Source of the DNA: Bacteroidota bacterium
GTDB taxonomy: Bacteria > Bacteroidota > Bacteroidia > Cytophagales > Cytophagaceae
DNA length: 64,000 bases
Direction: 5' to 3'
Assembly: GCA_023458555.1 (NCBI GenBank)
Contig: JAEWYS010000008.1
Location: 1 to 64,000, forward strand
In this document: in pieces, positions 24,247 through 32,860 of the stretch
Layout of the letters: each line of letters opens with the position of its first letter
How positions within the stretch are numbered: the first letter of the stretch is position 1
The notes under the pieces: generated by a model
Told to the model about the DNA's origin: nothing
What the model saw: only the letters and a program-made list of their open reading frames with translations
The model's database searches: none
Position numbers and translations under genes: made by a program

Positions 24247-26680
24247 TATGCAGGCTTCCCATAATCCGGAAGCGATCAATATCTGTATGATGGAGGTAGC
24301 TGAGCCGCCATAAAAAATCGATACGTATAACTTTAAAAATATTGTCAATCCCAAACCCTGCCTCTGCGTAGGGTTTGCTGTTTAGGCCATACAGGTTTTC
24401 CGGAAAAAGCAGAACACCCCGATGTGTGCTTTTCAGACTTCCGGCAAGTATCCGGCCCGAAACAACTTCTCTCCATTTTAATGCTCTCAGCAAAGGGATT
24501 TTATTAAAAAAGTATCCGTCAAAAAAATGAGTGACAAAAAGACTGGCATATTGGTCACTTGCAAACTCCAGGAAGTTCATGGTATTGTACGAAAGATCAT
24601 CGTAGAAAATAGTTTGATTTCCATTATGCAATTCAAGCAGCGGGTAAGGAACATCACCCCATATTTTACCTGCTTCAAGCCGATAGCGTGTATAGCCGAG
24701 ATAGCCTGTTTTTAATCGCTGCCGTATACTGAAAAGTCCCCGGTAATAACCATATTCTCCACCCAGAAAATCAGAAAAGCCTTTGCAGAGAATCAGGTCA
24801 AAAATAGGAAACGGAGAGCCAAGGCTTAATCGTTTGTAGTCGCCTGCAAGATATTTTTCTCCGATACCCCAATGCGTAATAAGAGCAAGCTCGGATGATA
24901 CAACAGAAGGAACGGTTGTCAGATGATCATCGGTAATTTTTTCGAAACGCAGATCTCTCAGAGGATGCATTTCATTGCGCCTGAACTGTATGGTTTGCAT
25001 AAGCCCCTCTTTCCATTCTTTGCCGTACTGCATACGTATCTCGTGGTTCATAATCAGCTTGTTGCTCGAGCTGATTTTAAAGAGGGTTGAAAGAATGGTT
25101 TCCTGAGTACGATAGAAGTTTTGTGCCCAGGTCAGCTGCTGCAAGTCATATCGGATCAGCAGGCTTATAAGATGTCTGGGCATTTTTTTGAAAAAATACT
25201 GGGCCCCGACCTGATACTTGATTTTCTGATCTCCTGTACCGTAAGCCGCATAGGATGTAATCAGAAGATTCGGATTCCATGCCGGTGTTGAGCGTAAACC
25301 TAAGCGAAAACGATGTCGCTCAACGGGATTGTATGAATACAGATTGAAATAAGGTCCTACCTGCCAGTGACCGATTCTTTTGTAGCCGGTAAACAGAATC
25401 AGCATATTTTTGAAAAGCGGATGCTGCTTTACTGAATCCGTATTGTGGTACAGGTTATAATCATTCTGTCGCAGCGGAAAATGCCGTATCTGCTGCCAGT
25501 ATGAGGTATCAATATTGTCAGTTCTGGAACTGAAGTCATAGGTATCCGGCTGAGCGTAAAACCCTGTATCCCGCGGGGCATTGCAAATGATGTTTCTGTA
25601 GGTGACCTCTTTGGTGCCAAAGAAATTTCTTCGTCCCAGCAACGGCATTATGATCGTTCCATGAATGGCAAAACGTTCATCTGTTTTCATCACGGCTGTT
25701 TCACTAATCAGCTGATATTGCTGCGTAAAGCTCAGGCCGCTTATAAAATTGATGTTGACATTATCTGATATTTTTCCGGAAATATTATCAACAACATAAA
25801 GAGAATCAATGATTATCATACGGCCTGTCAGTGTCATTTCCTGTTTGTGACGAGGGCGGAAAGAAAGATGTATCAGCCTGTTTTCTCCCGAATAGGTAGT
25901 ATCATCTATCTGATAATGATAATAGTTCAGACAGTTATCCGAAAGCGGACTAATAAAGTTTTTGTTGAATATATTGAGATAGTTGTCATAAATGTTTACC
26001 GATAAAGTCCTGTCGCTGAAAACTCTGGTGAGACTGGGGTTCTCGATACCGGATATACGGGAGGCAACTGTTTCCTCTTTTTCAGTCCTGGGCTTTTTCC
26101 GGTACCAGTATTTTTTTACATTCTCGATTATAAACAGAGGCAGATAGGTGGCTTCTGTCAGTGTATCGGGATTTTTAAAAAAGAAATCAAAAGCCTTGGG
26201 TATATACCACTGTTCGACAATCTTTTCATAATCTTTATCCCCGATTTTAATCTTTTCATATTGTTCATATTCAAAAGCCTCCAGCTGTTCGGGTTTATAC
26301 AATGACTTTCTTTTTAAGACTCTTTTTACCAGACGGATTTCAGGCTCATCCTGATAAATGACTACTGCATCAGTCCGGATCACATCGGGCTCGAGCAATA
26401 CGATCATTTCCTTTACCGAATCATTTAAAGCGAGCGTTTGTTCGCGGTATCCGAAACTGTAGAAGGTAATGGAATCGTATCTTTCGGGGAGATGCAAACT
26501 GAAATTTCCTGCCTGATCAGCAGTCGTGAAAACCGGGGTTTGCCTTATCCCGGCCTGAGCGTACGGAATGGGCTGACCGGAATCAGCATCCAGCACTTTC
26601 CCTTTGACGATTGTCTGACTATAACATTGACATATGCCGGACAGGCATACAATTAAAAGGATGTTTTTAAGCGCTGCCAT
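24236..26680 (-). CDS. DUF5686 outer-membrane protein with N-terminal carboxypeptidase-like domain
   Basis: An 814-residue protein. The start at 26680 opens a signal peptide (MAALKNILLIVCLSGICQCYSQ); the longer reading to 26878 adds residues with no leader character. Residues 24-110 are a carboxypeptidase D regulatory-like beta-sandwich (VKGKVLDADSGQPIPYAQAGIR), as in TonB-dependent receptors. The rest is rich in aromatic beta-strands and fits the DUF5686 family of predicted outer-membrane barrels. Function is unknown. The ribosome start lies just beyond a terminator hairpin for the methyltransferase upstream. Confidence 0.82.
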   Translation of the reverse strand: MAALKNILLIVCLSGICQCYSQTIVKGKVLDADSGQPIPYAQAGIRQTPVFTTADQAGNFSLHLPERYDSITFYSFGYREQTLALNDSVKEMIVLLEPDVIRTDAVVIYQDEPEIRLVKRVLKRKSLYKPEQLEAFEYEQYEKIKIGDKDYEKIVEQWYIPKAFDFFFKNPDTLTEATYLPLFIIENVKKYWYRKKPRTEKEETVASRISGIENPSLTRVFSDRTLSVNIYDNYLNIFNKNFISPLSDNCLNYYHYQIDDTTYSGENRLIHLSFRPRHKQEMTLTGRMIIIDSLYVVDNISGKISDNVNINFISGLSFTQQYQLISETAVMKTDERFAIHGTIIMPLLGRRNFFGTKEVTYRNIICNAPRDTGFYAQPDTYDFSSRTDNIDTSYWQQIRHFPLRQNDYNLYHNTDSVKQHPLFKNMLILFTGYKRIGHWQVGPYFNLYSYNPVERHRFRLGLRSTPAWNPNLLITSYAAYGTGDQKIKYQVGAQYFFKKMPRHLISLLIRYDLQQLTWAQNFYRTQETILSTLFKISSSNKLIMNHEIRMQYGKEWKEGLMQTIQFRRNEMHPLRDLRFEKITDDHLTTVPSVVSSELALITHWGIGEKYLAGDYKRLSLGSPFPIFDLILCKGFSDFLGGEYGYYRGLFSIRQRLKTGYLGYTRYRLEAGKIWGDVPYPLLELHNGNQTIFYDDLSYNTMNFLEFASDQYASLFVTHFFDGYFFNKIPLLRALKWREVVSGRILAGSLKSTHRGVLLFPENLYGLNSKPYAEAGFGIDNIFKVIRIDFLWRLSYLHHTDIDRFRIMGSLHINF

Positions 26681-26686
26681 GCCTGT

Positions 26687-26727
26687 AAAAAAACACCAGC
26701 CTGATTCATCTTTATGCTTCAGGCTGG
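26687..26727 (-). terminator. Intrinsic terminator of the methyltransferase gene
   Basis: On the minus strand 9-base arms (CCAGCCTGA / TCAGGCTGG) with a 14-base loop are followed by GTG and a run of seven Ts. It sits between the methyltransferase stop (26832) and the DUF5686 start (26680), so those two genes are separate transcripts or only weakly coupled. Confidence 0.85.
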
Positions 26728-26831
26728 CGGATACAAGAAAAAAAAAGCATTGAAAACTTTCAGGCTGTGCCATAATCAAACAATGCGCTATTCCACTCCT
26801 TTGTAACGATTGTACAGGAGCGAAGGTATGA

Positions 26832-27896
26832 TTATTTTTTACAGATAAACAGCGTATGACTGATACCGATATTGTCAATATCTTCTTCCAGCGTCAGTCC
26901 TGCTTTATTCAGGCATTCAATCATATCACCTGAATGATACATCTGGCTGTTTCCGTTTGCCATACAGGTAAAATAAAGTGATATCTGCTGCAAGCAGAAA
27001 GCAGAAGCTTCGTATTTTTGTCTGTTCCAGTAGGTTTCCAGAATACAGATTCTTCCATCCGGCGCCAGCGCGTTGGCAGCACGTTTCAGAATAGATACGA
27101 TTTCTTCTTTGGAAAAGCAGTCAAGAAACTGGCTCATCCATATGATATTCTGTCCTTCAGGAAACTGTTCCTCTTTATTGAGGATATTGAGAGGGTGGAA
27201 AGTCACCCGGTCAGAAAAACCTGCTTTTTCAATATTAGCTCTGGCCATTTTCAGCTGATTGGGCAGGTCAAGCATGGTAATGTTGACAGTACTATTGTAT
27301 TCCAGACATTTCAATGTCCATTTACCCGTATTGGCGCCGATATCCATAAGCTTTGCCGGCTTAAACCTGAATATCTGCGGCAGCACCTCGTCAAAGGCAT
27401 TGTCAGAATAATAATGATCAAAGTCAAACCAGCTTTTTTTAGCCTGGTCAGGCAGAGTTGACAATGCTTCATATATAGTATTCCATTCTCCGAATACATC
27501 AAGTCCGACTGGCTTCCCTTGCTTTATTGACTTGTCCAGATCAAACGCTCCCTTGTAGCACACATCATGCATGAAGTCCATATTTACGCGGGTCATTTCA
27601 TCGGCAAGAAGAAAATAACCGGTTTTAGTCAGCGTATATTTGCTGTCGTTCAGCAAAAAGAGTCCCATGCCAAGTCCGGCTTCGATCAGCACTTTTACCC
27701 CGTACAGAGATACGTCGGTTTTATCTTTAATCTCCTGAAGGGTTAAACCTTCGTTTTTACTTTCCAGAACAGCTTTCAGTATACCAAAATCCCTCAGACA
27801 TTTTGCTGCCTGAAAAACAAAAGGGCCAAAGGCAATTTTTTGGGCATCCAGTTTTGCTTCAACAGCCTTTTTGTTGTCCTCCTTATAATTTTGCAT
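26832..27896 (-). CDS. SAM-dependent methyltransferase with N-terminal winged helix (O-methyltransferase type)
   Basis: A 354-residue class I methyltransferase in the plant/acetylserotonin O-methyltransferase style. Residues about 25-105 form a dimerisation winged helix (LTLQEIKDKTDVSLYGVKVL, KYTLTKTGYFLL). The SAM loop is KLMDIGANTGKWTLK, followed by ITMLDLPNQLKMAR and IIWMSQFLDCFSKEE. It diverges from the tyrosine ammonia-lyase gene at the head of the pigment locus and shares its promoter region, so I infer a tailoring role on an aromatic ring or phenol of the pigment. Exact substrate and atom methylated are unknown. Confidence 0.82.
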   Translation of the reverse strand: MQNYKEDNKKAVEAKLDAQKIAFGPFVFQAAKCLRDFGILKAVLESKNEGLTLQEIKDKTDVSLYGVKVLIEAGLGMGLFLLNDSKYTLTKTGYFLLADEMTRVNMDFMHDVCYKGAFDLDKSIKQGKPVGLDVFGEWNTIYEALSTLPDQAKKSWFDFDHYYSDNAFDEVLPQIFRFKPAKLMDIGANTGKWTLKCLEYNSTVNITMLDLPNQLKMARANIEKAGFSDRVTFHPLNILNKEEQFPEGQNIIWMSQFLDCFSKEEIVSILKRAANALAPDGRICILETYWNRQKYEASAFCLQQISLYFTCMANGNSQMYHSGDMIECLNKAGLTLEEDIDNIGISHTLFICKK

Positions 27897-28075
27897 CGTA
27901 AAAATGGAATATTATTTTATTTTAATGTGTTGTAATTAACTACCGGACAATCAAGGGCCGGCATTCGCAGAAGGATTTTTCTGTGCAGACCGGGACATTG
28001 GTTCAGAATTGCCCGAAACAGCTTTAAATTGGACGGTAAAGCTAAAGAATAAAAGATATTTATTCAAAGAATTGA

Positions 28076-28083
28076 TATATTTG
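28076..28083 (+). promoter_or_regulatory. Candidate -7 element of the pigment operon
   Basis: TATATTTG is an exact TAnnTTTG match, with a predicted transcript start near 28090 and a leader of about 55 bases before the ammonia-lyase ATG. The -33 region lacks TTTG. As the gap to the next possible plus-strand promoter is over 5 kb, this element may drive the first six pigment genes. Confidence 0.55.
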
Positions 28084-28100
28084 TCCCCTTTAAAAAAACG

Positions 28101-28115
28101 CCGGCATATTGCCGG
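28101..28115 (+). promoter_or_regulatory. Stem-loop in the 5' leader of the pigment operon
   Basis: CCGGCA-TAT-TGCCGG is a perfect 6-base, GC-rich stem with a 3-base loop, about 10 bases after the predicted transcript start and 30 bases before the ATG. A GGAGG run overlaps its 3' base but lies too far (27 bases) from the start codon to be a ribosome site. It may protect the long mRNA from decay. Confidence 0.45.
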
Positions 28116-28145
28116 AGGAATAAAATACAGAATAAGCAGAAAGTA

Positions 28146-29684
28146 ATGATAATCATTGGAAGTAAAGCCTTGGAGGTAAGTGATTTTAATAGGATTGTAT
28201 ATCAGGGGGAGAAAGTAAGGCTTGATTTGTCGGCGCTTGAAAAATCACAGAATAGCTATGATTATCTTCGGGAATTTTCGAAAAAAAGTATTATTTACGG
28301 GGTCAATACCGGTTTAGGGCCTATGGCTCAGTATCGTATATCTCCTGAGGAGCAGGAGCAGCTTCAGTATAATCTGATCCGCAGTCATTCATCCGGTGCC
28401 GGTGCAATGCTTCCCCTGCATTGTATCAAAGCCATGATGGCAGCGCGTATCAGTTCGCTGATGCAGGGGTATTCCGGTATTCATCAGGAAATGCTGGTGC
28501 TTATGTCTGAGTTTATTAACAATGACATCTATCCGGAAATCCCTGAGCACGGCGGAGTTGGCGCTTCCGGTGATCTGGTGCAGCTTGCACATCTTGCATT
28601 GTCTCTGATCGGGGAAGGTAACGCATGGTATAATGGAGTGATCAGACCAGTGGAGGAGATACTGAAGGAGCTTGGTCTTGCTCCGGCCCGTATCCATATG
28701 AGAGAAGGGCTTGCCATTATGAACGGTACTTCGGCAATGACGGGTATCGGTATCTGCAATCTTCTTCTGGCTCGCAAGCTTGTCAACTGGTCATTGATTG
28801 CCTCGACTATGATTAATGAGCTGGTCGAGTCGTATGACGATCATTTTTCTCTCGAACTGAACAGGGTAAAAAAGCATGAGGGACAGCAAACGATCGCTTC
28901 AGCTATGCGTACTGTGCTTGATAATAGCCAGCTTATCCGTAAGCGCTCGGAGCATTTGTATCATAAGGAAATTACAGAAGATTTTTTTGTTGACAAGGTG
29001 CAGGAGTATTATTCGCTCCGTTGTATTCCCCAGATATTGGGACCGGTTCTGGATACGCTCAATGTAGCTGAAAAAGTGCTTGAGGATGAAGTAAACTCGG
29101 CCAATGACAATCCTATAATAGATGTTGCGGGCAGCAATATATTTCATGGGGGAAACTTTCACGGTGATTATATCTCACTGGAAATGGATAAGATGAAAAT
29201 CGCTGTAACCAAGCTCTCCATGCTTGCCGAGCGTCAGATAAACTTTCTGATGAATAAAAATCTCAACGGTAAATTTCCGCCTTTCTTGAATTTGGGTAAA
29301 CTAGGCTTTAATTTTGGCATGCAGGGGGTTCAGTTTACAGCAACATCAACAGTGGCTGAAAATCAGTCATTGTGCTTCCCCAATTACGTACATAGTATTC
29401 CTAATAACAATGACAATCAGGATATTGTAAGCATGGGAACAAACTCGGCGCTGATTGCCAGAAAAGTAATTCTCAATACATATCAGGTACTGGCTGTTGA
29501 GTTTATGAGCATTATGCAGGCTGTACGTTATGTAAATCAGTCGGAGCGCATGGCGCCTGAGACCAGAGGTATATTTGAACGATTTCAGGAAATTTTTCCG
29601 GTTTTTTCGGAAGATGCTGTTAAAAGTCAGGATATTAAGAAAGTAGAGAACTATCTGCTGGAAAATGCTCCCGAACTGGTGTGA
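28146..29684 (+). CDS. Tyrosine ammonia-lyase (aromatic amino acid lyase, flexirubin type)
   Basis: A 512-residue enzyme that deaminates tyrosine to 4-coumarate, the aryl starter of flexirubin pigments. A140-S141-G142 in HGGVGASGDLVQLAHLAL forms the MIO prosthetic group. Other family stretches are YGVNTGLGPMAQYR, NDNPIIDV, FNFGMQGVQFTATSTVAE and SIPNNNDNQDIVSMGTNSA. The substrate-selecting segment LQYNLIRSHSSG is, as I recall it, the same as in the biochemically characterised Flavobacterium johnsoniae tyrosine ammonia-lyase. That is stronger evidence for tyrosine than for histidine, although annotation pipelines often label such genes hutH. No hut genes are nearby. It is the first gene of a 25-gene run. 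Confidence 0.9.
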   Translation: MIIIGSKALEVSDFNRIVYQGEKVRLDLSALEKSQNSYDYLREFSKKSIIYGVNTGLGPMAQYRISPEEQEQLQYNLIRSHSSGAGAMLPLHCIKAMMAARISSLMQGYSGIHQEMLVLMSEFINNDIYPEIPEHGGVGASGDLVQLAHLALSLIGEGNAWYNGVIRPVEEILKELGLAPARIHMREGLAIMNGTSAMTGIGICNLLLARKLVNWSLIASTMINELVESYDDHFSLELNRVKKHEGQQTIASAMRTVLDNSQLIRKRSEHLYHKEITEDFFVDKVQEYYSLRCIPQILGPVLDTLNVAEKVLEDEVNSANDNPIIDVAGSNIFHGGNFHGDYISLEMDKMKIAVTKLSMLAERQINFLMNKNLNGKFPPFLNLGKLGFNFGMQGVQFTATSTVAENQSLCFPNYVHSIPNNNDNQDIVSMGTNSALIARKVILNTYQVLAVEFMSIMQAVRYVNQSERMAPETRGIFERFQEIFPVFSEDAVKSQDIKKVENYLLENAPELV

Positions 29685-29742
29685 TGGGATGGTTTGTCGA
29701 GTTTCAGTTTAAACGTTAAATTAAAATAAATATTTTTTGGAA

Positions 29743-30474
29743 ATGAAATATGCGTTGGTTACCGGTGGGTCCAGAGGTATAGGCAGAGCTGTTTGTGTAA
29801 AACTTGCCGAGGATGGCTATAATATTCTGATTAACTATTCTTCCAATCATGTCGAAGCTGAGAAAACCAGGGAGCTGGTAGAAACAGGATTTGGTGTAAA
29901 GGCTGAGTTGCTTCAGTTTAATGTCGATGACCGGCAAAGTGTAGACCAGATGCTTGGCAGCTGGATAGATGCCAATCCGGATAAGAAAATTGATGTGCTT
30001 GTAAATAACGCAGGTATTCGTAAAGACGCCCTTATGATCTTTATGAAAGATGAGGAGTGGAGTGATGTACTGAATATCTCATTGAACGGTTTTTTTCATG
30101 TTACGAGAACTGTTTTGAAAGCGATGCTTGTTAACAGATCGGGGAGGATTGTCAATATCGTTTCATTGTCCGGCCTGAAAGGCATGCCCGGACAGACAAA
30201 TTACAGCGCTGCCAAGGCGGCTGTAATAGGAGCTACGAAAGCGCTGGCTCAGGAAGTTGGTAAAAGAGGAGTACGTGTAAATGCAGTGGCGCCGGGTTTT
30301 ATCAGTACCGATATGACTGCAGATATCAATGAAGCAGATCATAAAGCCCTGATCCCTCTTAATCGTTTTGGCAAGGCGGAAGAAGTCGCAAAAGTCGTTT
30401 CCTTCCTTGCCGGAGATAACTCATCCTATATTACGGGAGAAGTGATCTCTGTTAATGGTGGAATGTATTCTTAG
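29743..30474 (+). CDS. 3-oxoacyl-ACP reductase (FabG type) of the pigment locus
   Basis: A 243-residue short-chain dehydrogenase that reduces the beta-keto group formed in each chain-extension cycle. The cofactor loop is VTGGSRGIGRAV, followed by VLVNNAGI and the catalytic YSAAK lysine/tyrosine pair; the C-terminal VAPGFISTDMTADI fits FabG. The ATG at 29743 is preferred over a TTG two codons earlier. It lies between the ammonia-lyase and a ketosynthase, so its role in polyene extension is likely. Confidence 0.92.
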   Translation: MKYALVTGGSRGIGRAVCVKLAEDGYNILINYSSNHVEAEKTRELVETGFGVKAELLQFNVDDRQSVDQMLGSWIDANPDKKIDVLVNNAGIRKDALMIFMKDEEWSDVLNISLNGFFHVTRTVLKAMLVNRSGRIVNIVSLSGLKGMPGQTNYSAAKAAVIGATKALAQEVGKRGVRVNAVAPGFISTDMTADINEADHKALIPLNRFGKAEEVAKVVSFLAGDNSSYITGEVISVNGGMYS

Positions 30475-30489
30475 TTTAGATTTTAATCG

Positions 30490-31710
30490 ATGAACAGAGT
30501 TGTAATCACCGGAATGGGCATATACTCCTGTATAGGAAAAAATCTCGCAGAAGTGCGGGAATCTCTATATAAAGGCGTATCAGGTATAGTGTTTGACCAG
30601 GAACGAAAAGATATGGGATTCCGTTCGGGTCTTACCGGTATGGTTGATAAGCCGGTATTAAAAGGTATGCTGGACAGAAGAATGCGTGTAGGGCTTGCCG
30701 AACAGGGAGAATATGCTTATCTGTCTACTCTGGAAGCGCTTGGTAATGCTGGTATAGACGAAGATTTTCTTGAAAAGAATGAGGTCGGGCTGTTGTTTGG
30801 TAACGATAGTTCTTCGCTGGCTGTTATCAATGCAGTGGATATGCTGCGGGAAAAAAAAGATACAACCTTATTGGGGTCAGGTTCGGTATTTCAGTCGATG
30901 AACTCGACTGTTACGATGAATCTTGCGACAATCTTTAAGCTCAAAGGAGTGAATTTTACGATCAGTGGAGCCTGTGCCAGCGGGTCGCATTCGATCGGAA
31001 TGGGGTATTTTCTGATCAAGCACGGGCTGCAGGAAGCAATTGTCTGTGGAGGAGCTCAGGAAATAAACCCCTATAGTATGGGGAGCTTTGATGCGCTCGG
31101 CACTTTTTCAGTAAATGAAAAAGAGCCTAAAAAAGCATCCCGGCCATTTGATAAAAGCAGAGACGGCCTGATTCCAAGCGGTGGTTCCGCTACTGTCATA
31201 ATTGAAAGCTATGATCATGCGGTACGGAGAGGAGCTCCTATTCTGGGAGAAATCATAGGATATGGCTTTTCATCCAATGGCGGGCATATATCCCAGCCTA
31301 ATGTGGACGGACCGTCCAGGTCTATTCAGATGTCACTGAAAGATGCAGGAATAGCGCCCGGAGAGGTTGATTATATCAATGCGCATGCAACTTCCACACC
31401 TGTAGGAGATATGTATGAAGCAAGAGCTCTGGATCAGGTGTTTGGAGCATCCAGGCCGTTGATAAGCTCCACCAAAGGAATGACCGGTCACGAATGCTGG
31501 ATGGCCGGTGCAAGCGAAATCGTATATTCGATGCTGATGATGCAAAATTCCTTTGTTGCACCGAATATTAACTTTGAGGCTCCGGATGAAGATTCGGCCA
31601 GACTCAATATTGCCGCAGAAACGATTGAAAAGAATATTGACGTTTTCCTTTCCAATTCATTTGGTTTCGGAGGGACAAATTCTTCTTTAATTGTAAAAAA
31701 GATTCGATAA
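30490..31710 (+). CDS. Beta-ketoacyl-ACP synthase (FabB/FabF-like), pigment ketosynthase 1
   Basis: This 406-residue elongating ketosynthase has the full Cys-His-His set: C162 in ISGACASGSHSIG, histidine in NAHATSTPVGD and histidine in KGMTGHECWMAG. It lies 15 bases after the reductase and 26 before a carrier protein. Compared with the housekeeping FabF at 12317 its active-site flanks are more FabB-like. Aryl polyene and flexirubin loci usually carry several such enzymes, one for polyene extension and others for the resorcinol side chains; which job this one does is not evident. Confidence 0.9.
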   Translation: MNRVVITGMGIYSCIGKNLAEVRESLYKGVSGIVFDQERKDMGFRSGLTGMVDKPVLKGMLDRRMRVGLAEQGEYAYLSTLEALGNAGIDEDFLEKNEVGLLFGNDSSSLAVINAVDMLREKKDTTLLGSGSVFQSMNSTVTMNLATIFKLKGVNFTISGACASGSHSIGMGYFLIKHGLQEAIVCGGAQEINPYSMGSFDALGTFSVNEKEPKKASRPFDKSRDGLIPSGGSATVIIESYDHAVRRGAPILGEIIGYGFSSNGGHISQPNVDGPSRSIQMSLKDAGIAPGEVDYINAHATSTPVGDMYEARALDQVFGASRPLISSTKGMTGHECWMAGASEIVYSMLMMQNSFVAPNINFEAPDEDSARLNIAAETIEKNIDVFLSNSFGFGGTNSSLIVKKIR

Positions 31711-31736
31711 AACTTAATAAATATAAACAAACAGAG

Positions 31737-31994
31737 ATGAACAGAGACGAAATTATAAACAAGGTCAATGCGTTCCTGATTGAAGAATTTGAAGTTGAGG
31801 AAGAGCAAATCGTTCCCGAAGGTATCCTGAAAGATACACTGGGACTTGACAGTCTTGACTATGTTGATCTTGTAGTAGTGATTGAAAGCAACTTTGGTTT
31901 TAAAGTAAAAGGAGAGGATTTCGTTTCAATTGTCACATTGCAGGACTTTTACAATTACATTCTGGATAAAGTAGCCGAAAAAGAACTGAAATGA
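31737..31994 (+). CDS. Acyl carrier protein, pigment locus copy 1
   Basis: An 85-residue carrier protein with the phosphopantetheine serine S39 in LGLDSLDYVDLVVVIE. It is more hydrophobic around the site than AcpP and has a longer C-terminal helix (DFYNYILDKVAEKELK). Its stop overlaps the start of the next gene by 4 bases (ATGA). It presumably carries the growing polyene or the resorcinol precursors. Confidence 0.92.
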   Translation: MNRDEIINKVNAFLIEEFEVEEEQIVPEGILKDTLGLDSLDYVDLVVVIESNFGFKVKGEDFVSIVTLQDFYNYILDKVAEKELK

Positions 31995-32860
31995 CCTGGA
32001 AAGGAAAGACTAAAGGAGGGGTTCTCGGACACAGGATCTTCATCTTTGTGATACGATTTATGGGGCTGAAACCCGCCTACTTTCTCCTTCGTTTTGTCTT
32101 GCTTTATTACATTTTTTTTACCCCGGAACCAACACGCGCTTCGTATAGATATTTTCGCCGGATTCTGAAATTCGGTTTTTGGAAAAGTCTTCTGAATGTC
32201 TGTAGAAATTATTATCTCTTCGGACAGACACTTATAGACAAAGTGGCTGTTATGGGTGGTCTGGCTGAGAAATTTACCTATGATCACGACGGTATAGACT
32301 ATCTTCAGGATCTCGTAAAGCAGCAGACAGGGGCTATTCTTATCAGTGCACATATCGGCAATTACGAGATGGCCGGGCATTTGCTCGATCGTTTTGATGT
32401 ACCGGTTAATATAGTAATGTATGATGCTGAGCATCAGAAAATAAAAAACCTGCTGGATGAGCTGTACGGCGACAGGCCTGTTCGTATCATTCCCGTCAGG
32501 GACAATGATTTTTCCCATATCTTTGAGATAAAGAACGCACTTGACCGGAACGAATTCATATGTTTGCATGGTGACCGGTATGTAGAGGGAAATCAGACAA
32601 TTGCCACTGATTTTTTAGGATATGAAGCACTGTTTCCATACGGGCCTTTTATGTTGATTAACAAATTCAACGTACCGTATTCCGTCGTTTTTGCTGTCAA
32701 AGAACATTCCTCTCATTATCATTTTACCGCATCGGAACCTCGTATATCGCGCGGAAATATTCAGGAGATACTCAGACACTATATCGCAGAGCTCGAATTA
32801 ACTATCAAAAGATATCCTGAGCAATGGTTCAATTTTTATAATTTTTGGAAACTCAAATGA
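31991..32860 (+). CDS. LpxL/HtrB-family acyltransferase
   Basis: A 289-residue membrane-associated acyltransferase of the late lipid A acyltransferase family. The catalytic H-x4-E motif is H121 to E126 in ISAHIGNYEMAGHLL, and the CLHGDRY segment near residue 196 is the second conserved block. Residues 15-45 are hydrophobic. It is coupled to the carrier protein in front of it (4-base overlap) and to darA after it (4-base overlap), so an ACP-bound acyl donor is natural. In this locus it is one of four candidates for joining polyene acid and resorcinol by an ester. Confidence 0.85.
   Translation: MTWKGKTKGGVLGHRIFIFVIRFMGLKPAYFLLRFVLLYYIFFTPEPTRASYRYFRRILKFGFWKSLLNVCRNYYLFGQTLIDKVAVMGGLAEKFTYDHDGIDYLQDLVKQQTGAILISAHIGNYEMAGHLLDRFDVPVNIVMYDAEHQKIKNLLDELYGDRPVRIIPVRDNDFSHIFEIKNALDRNEFICLHGDRYVEGNQTIATDFLGYEALFPYGPFMLINKFNVPYSVVFAVKEHSSHYHFTASEPRISRGNIQEILRHYIAELELTIKRYPEQWFNFYNFWKLK

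Noticed and set aside
24236..26878. Longer reading of the DUF5686 gene starting at 26878
   Set aside because: It would run through the methyltransferase terminator and into the end of that gene; the start at 26680 has a clean signal peptide.
28146..29684. Histidine ammonia-lyase (hutH) as the name of the first pigment gene
   Set aside because: No hut genes lie nearby, the context is aryl polyene synthesis, and the LQYNLIRSHSSG segment agrees with a characterised tyrosine ammonia-lyase.
31955..32569. 204-codon open frame on the minus strand across ACP1 and the LpxL-like gene
   Set aside because: Antisense to two well-supported genes, no recognisable domain, no promoter element.
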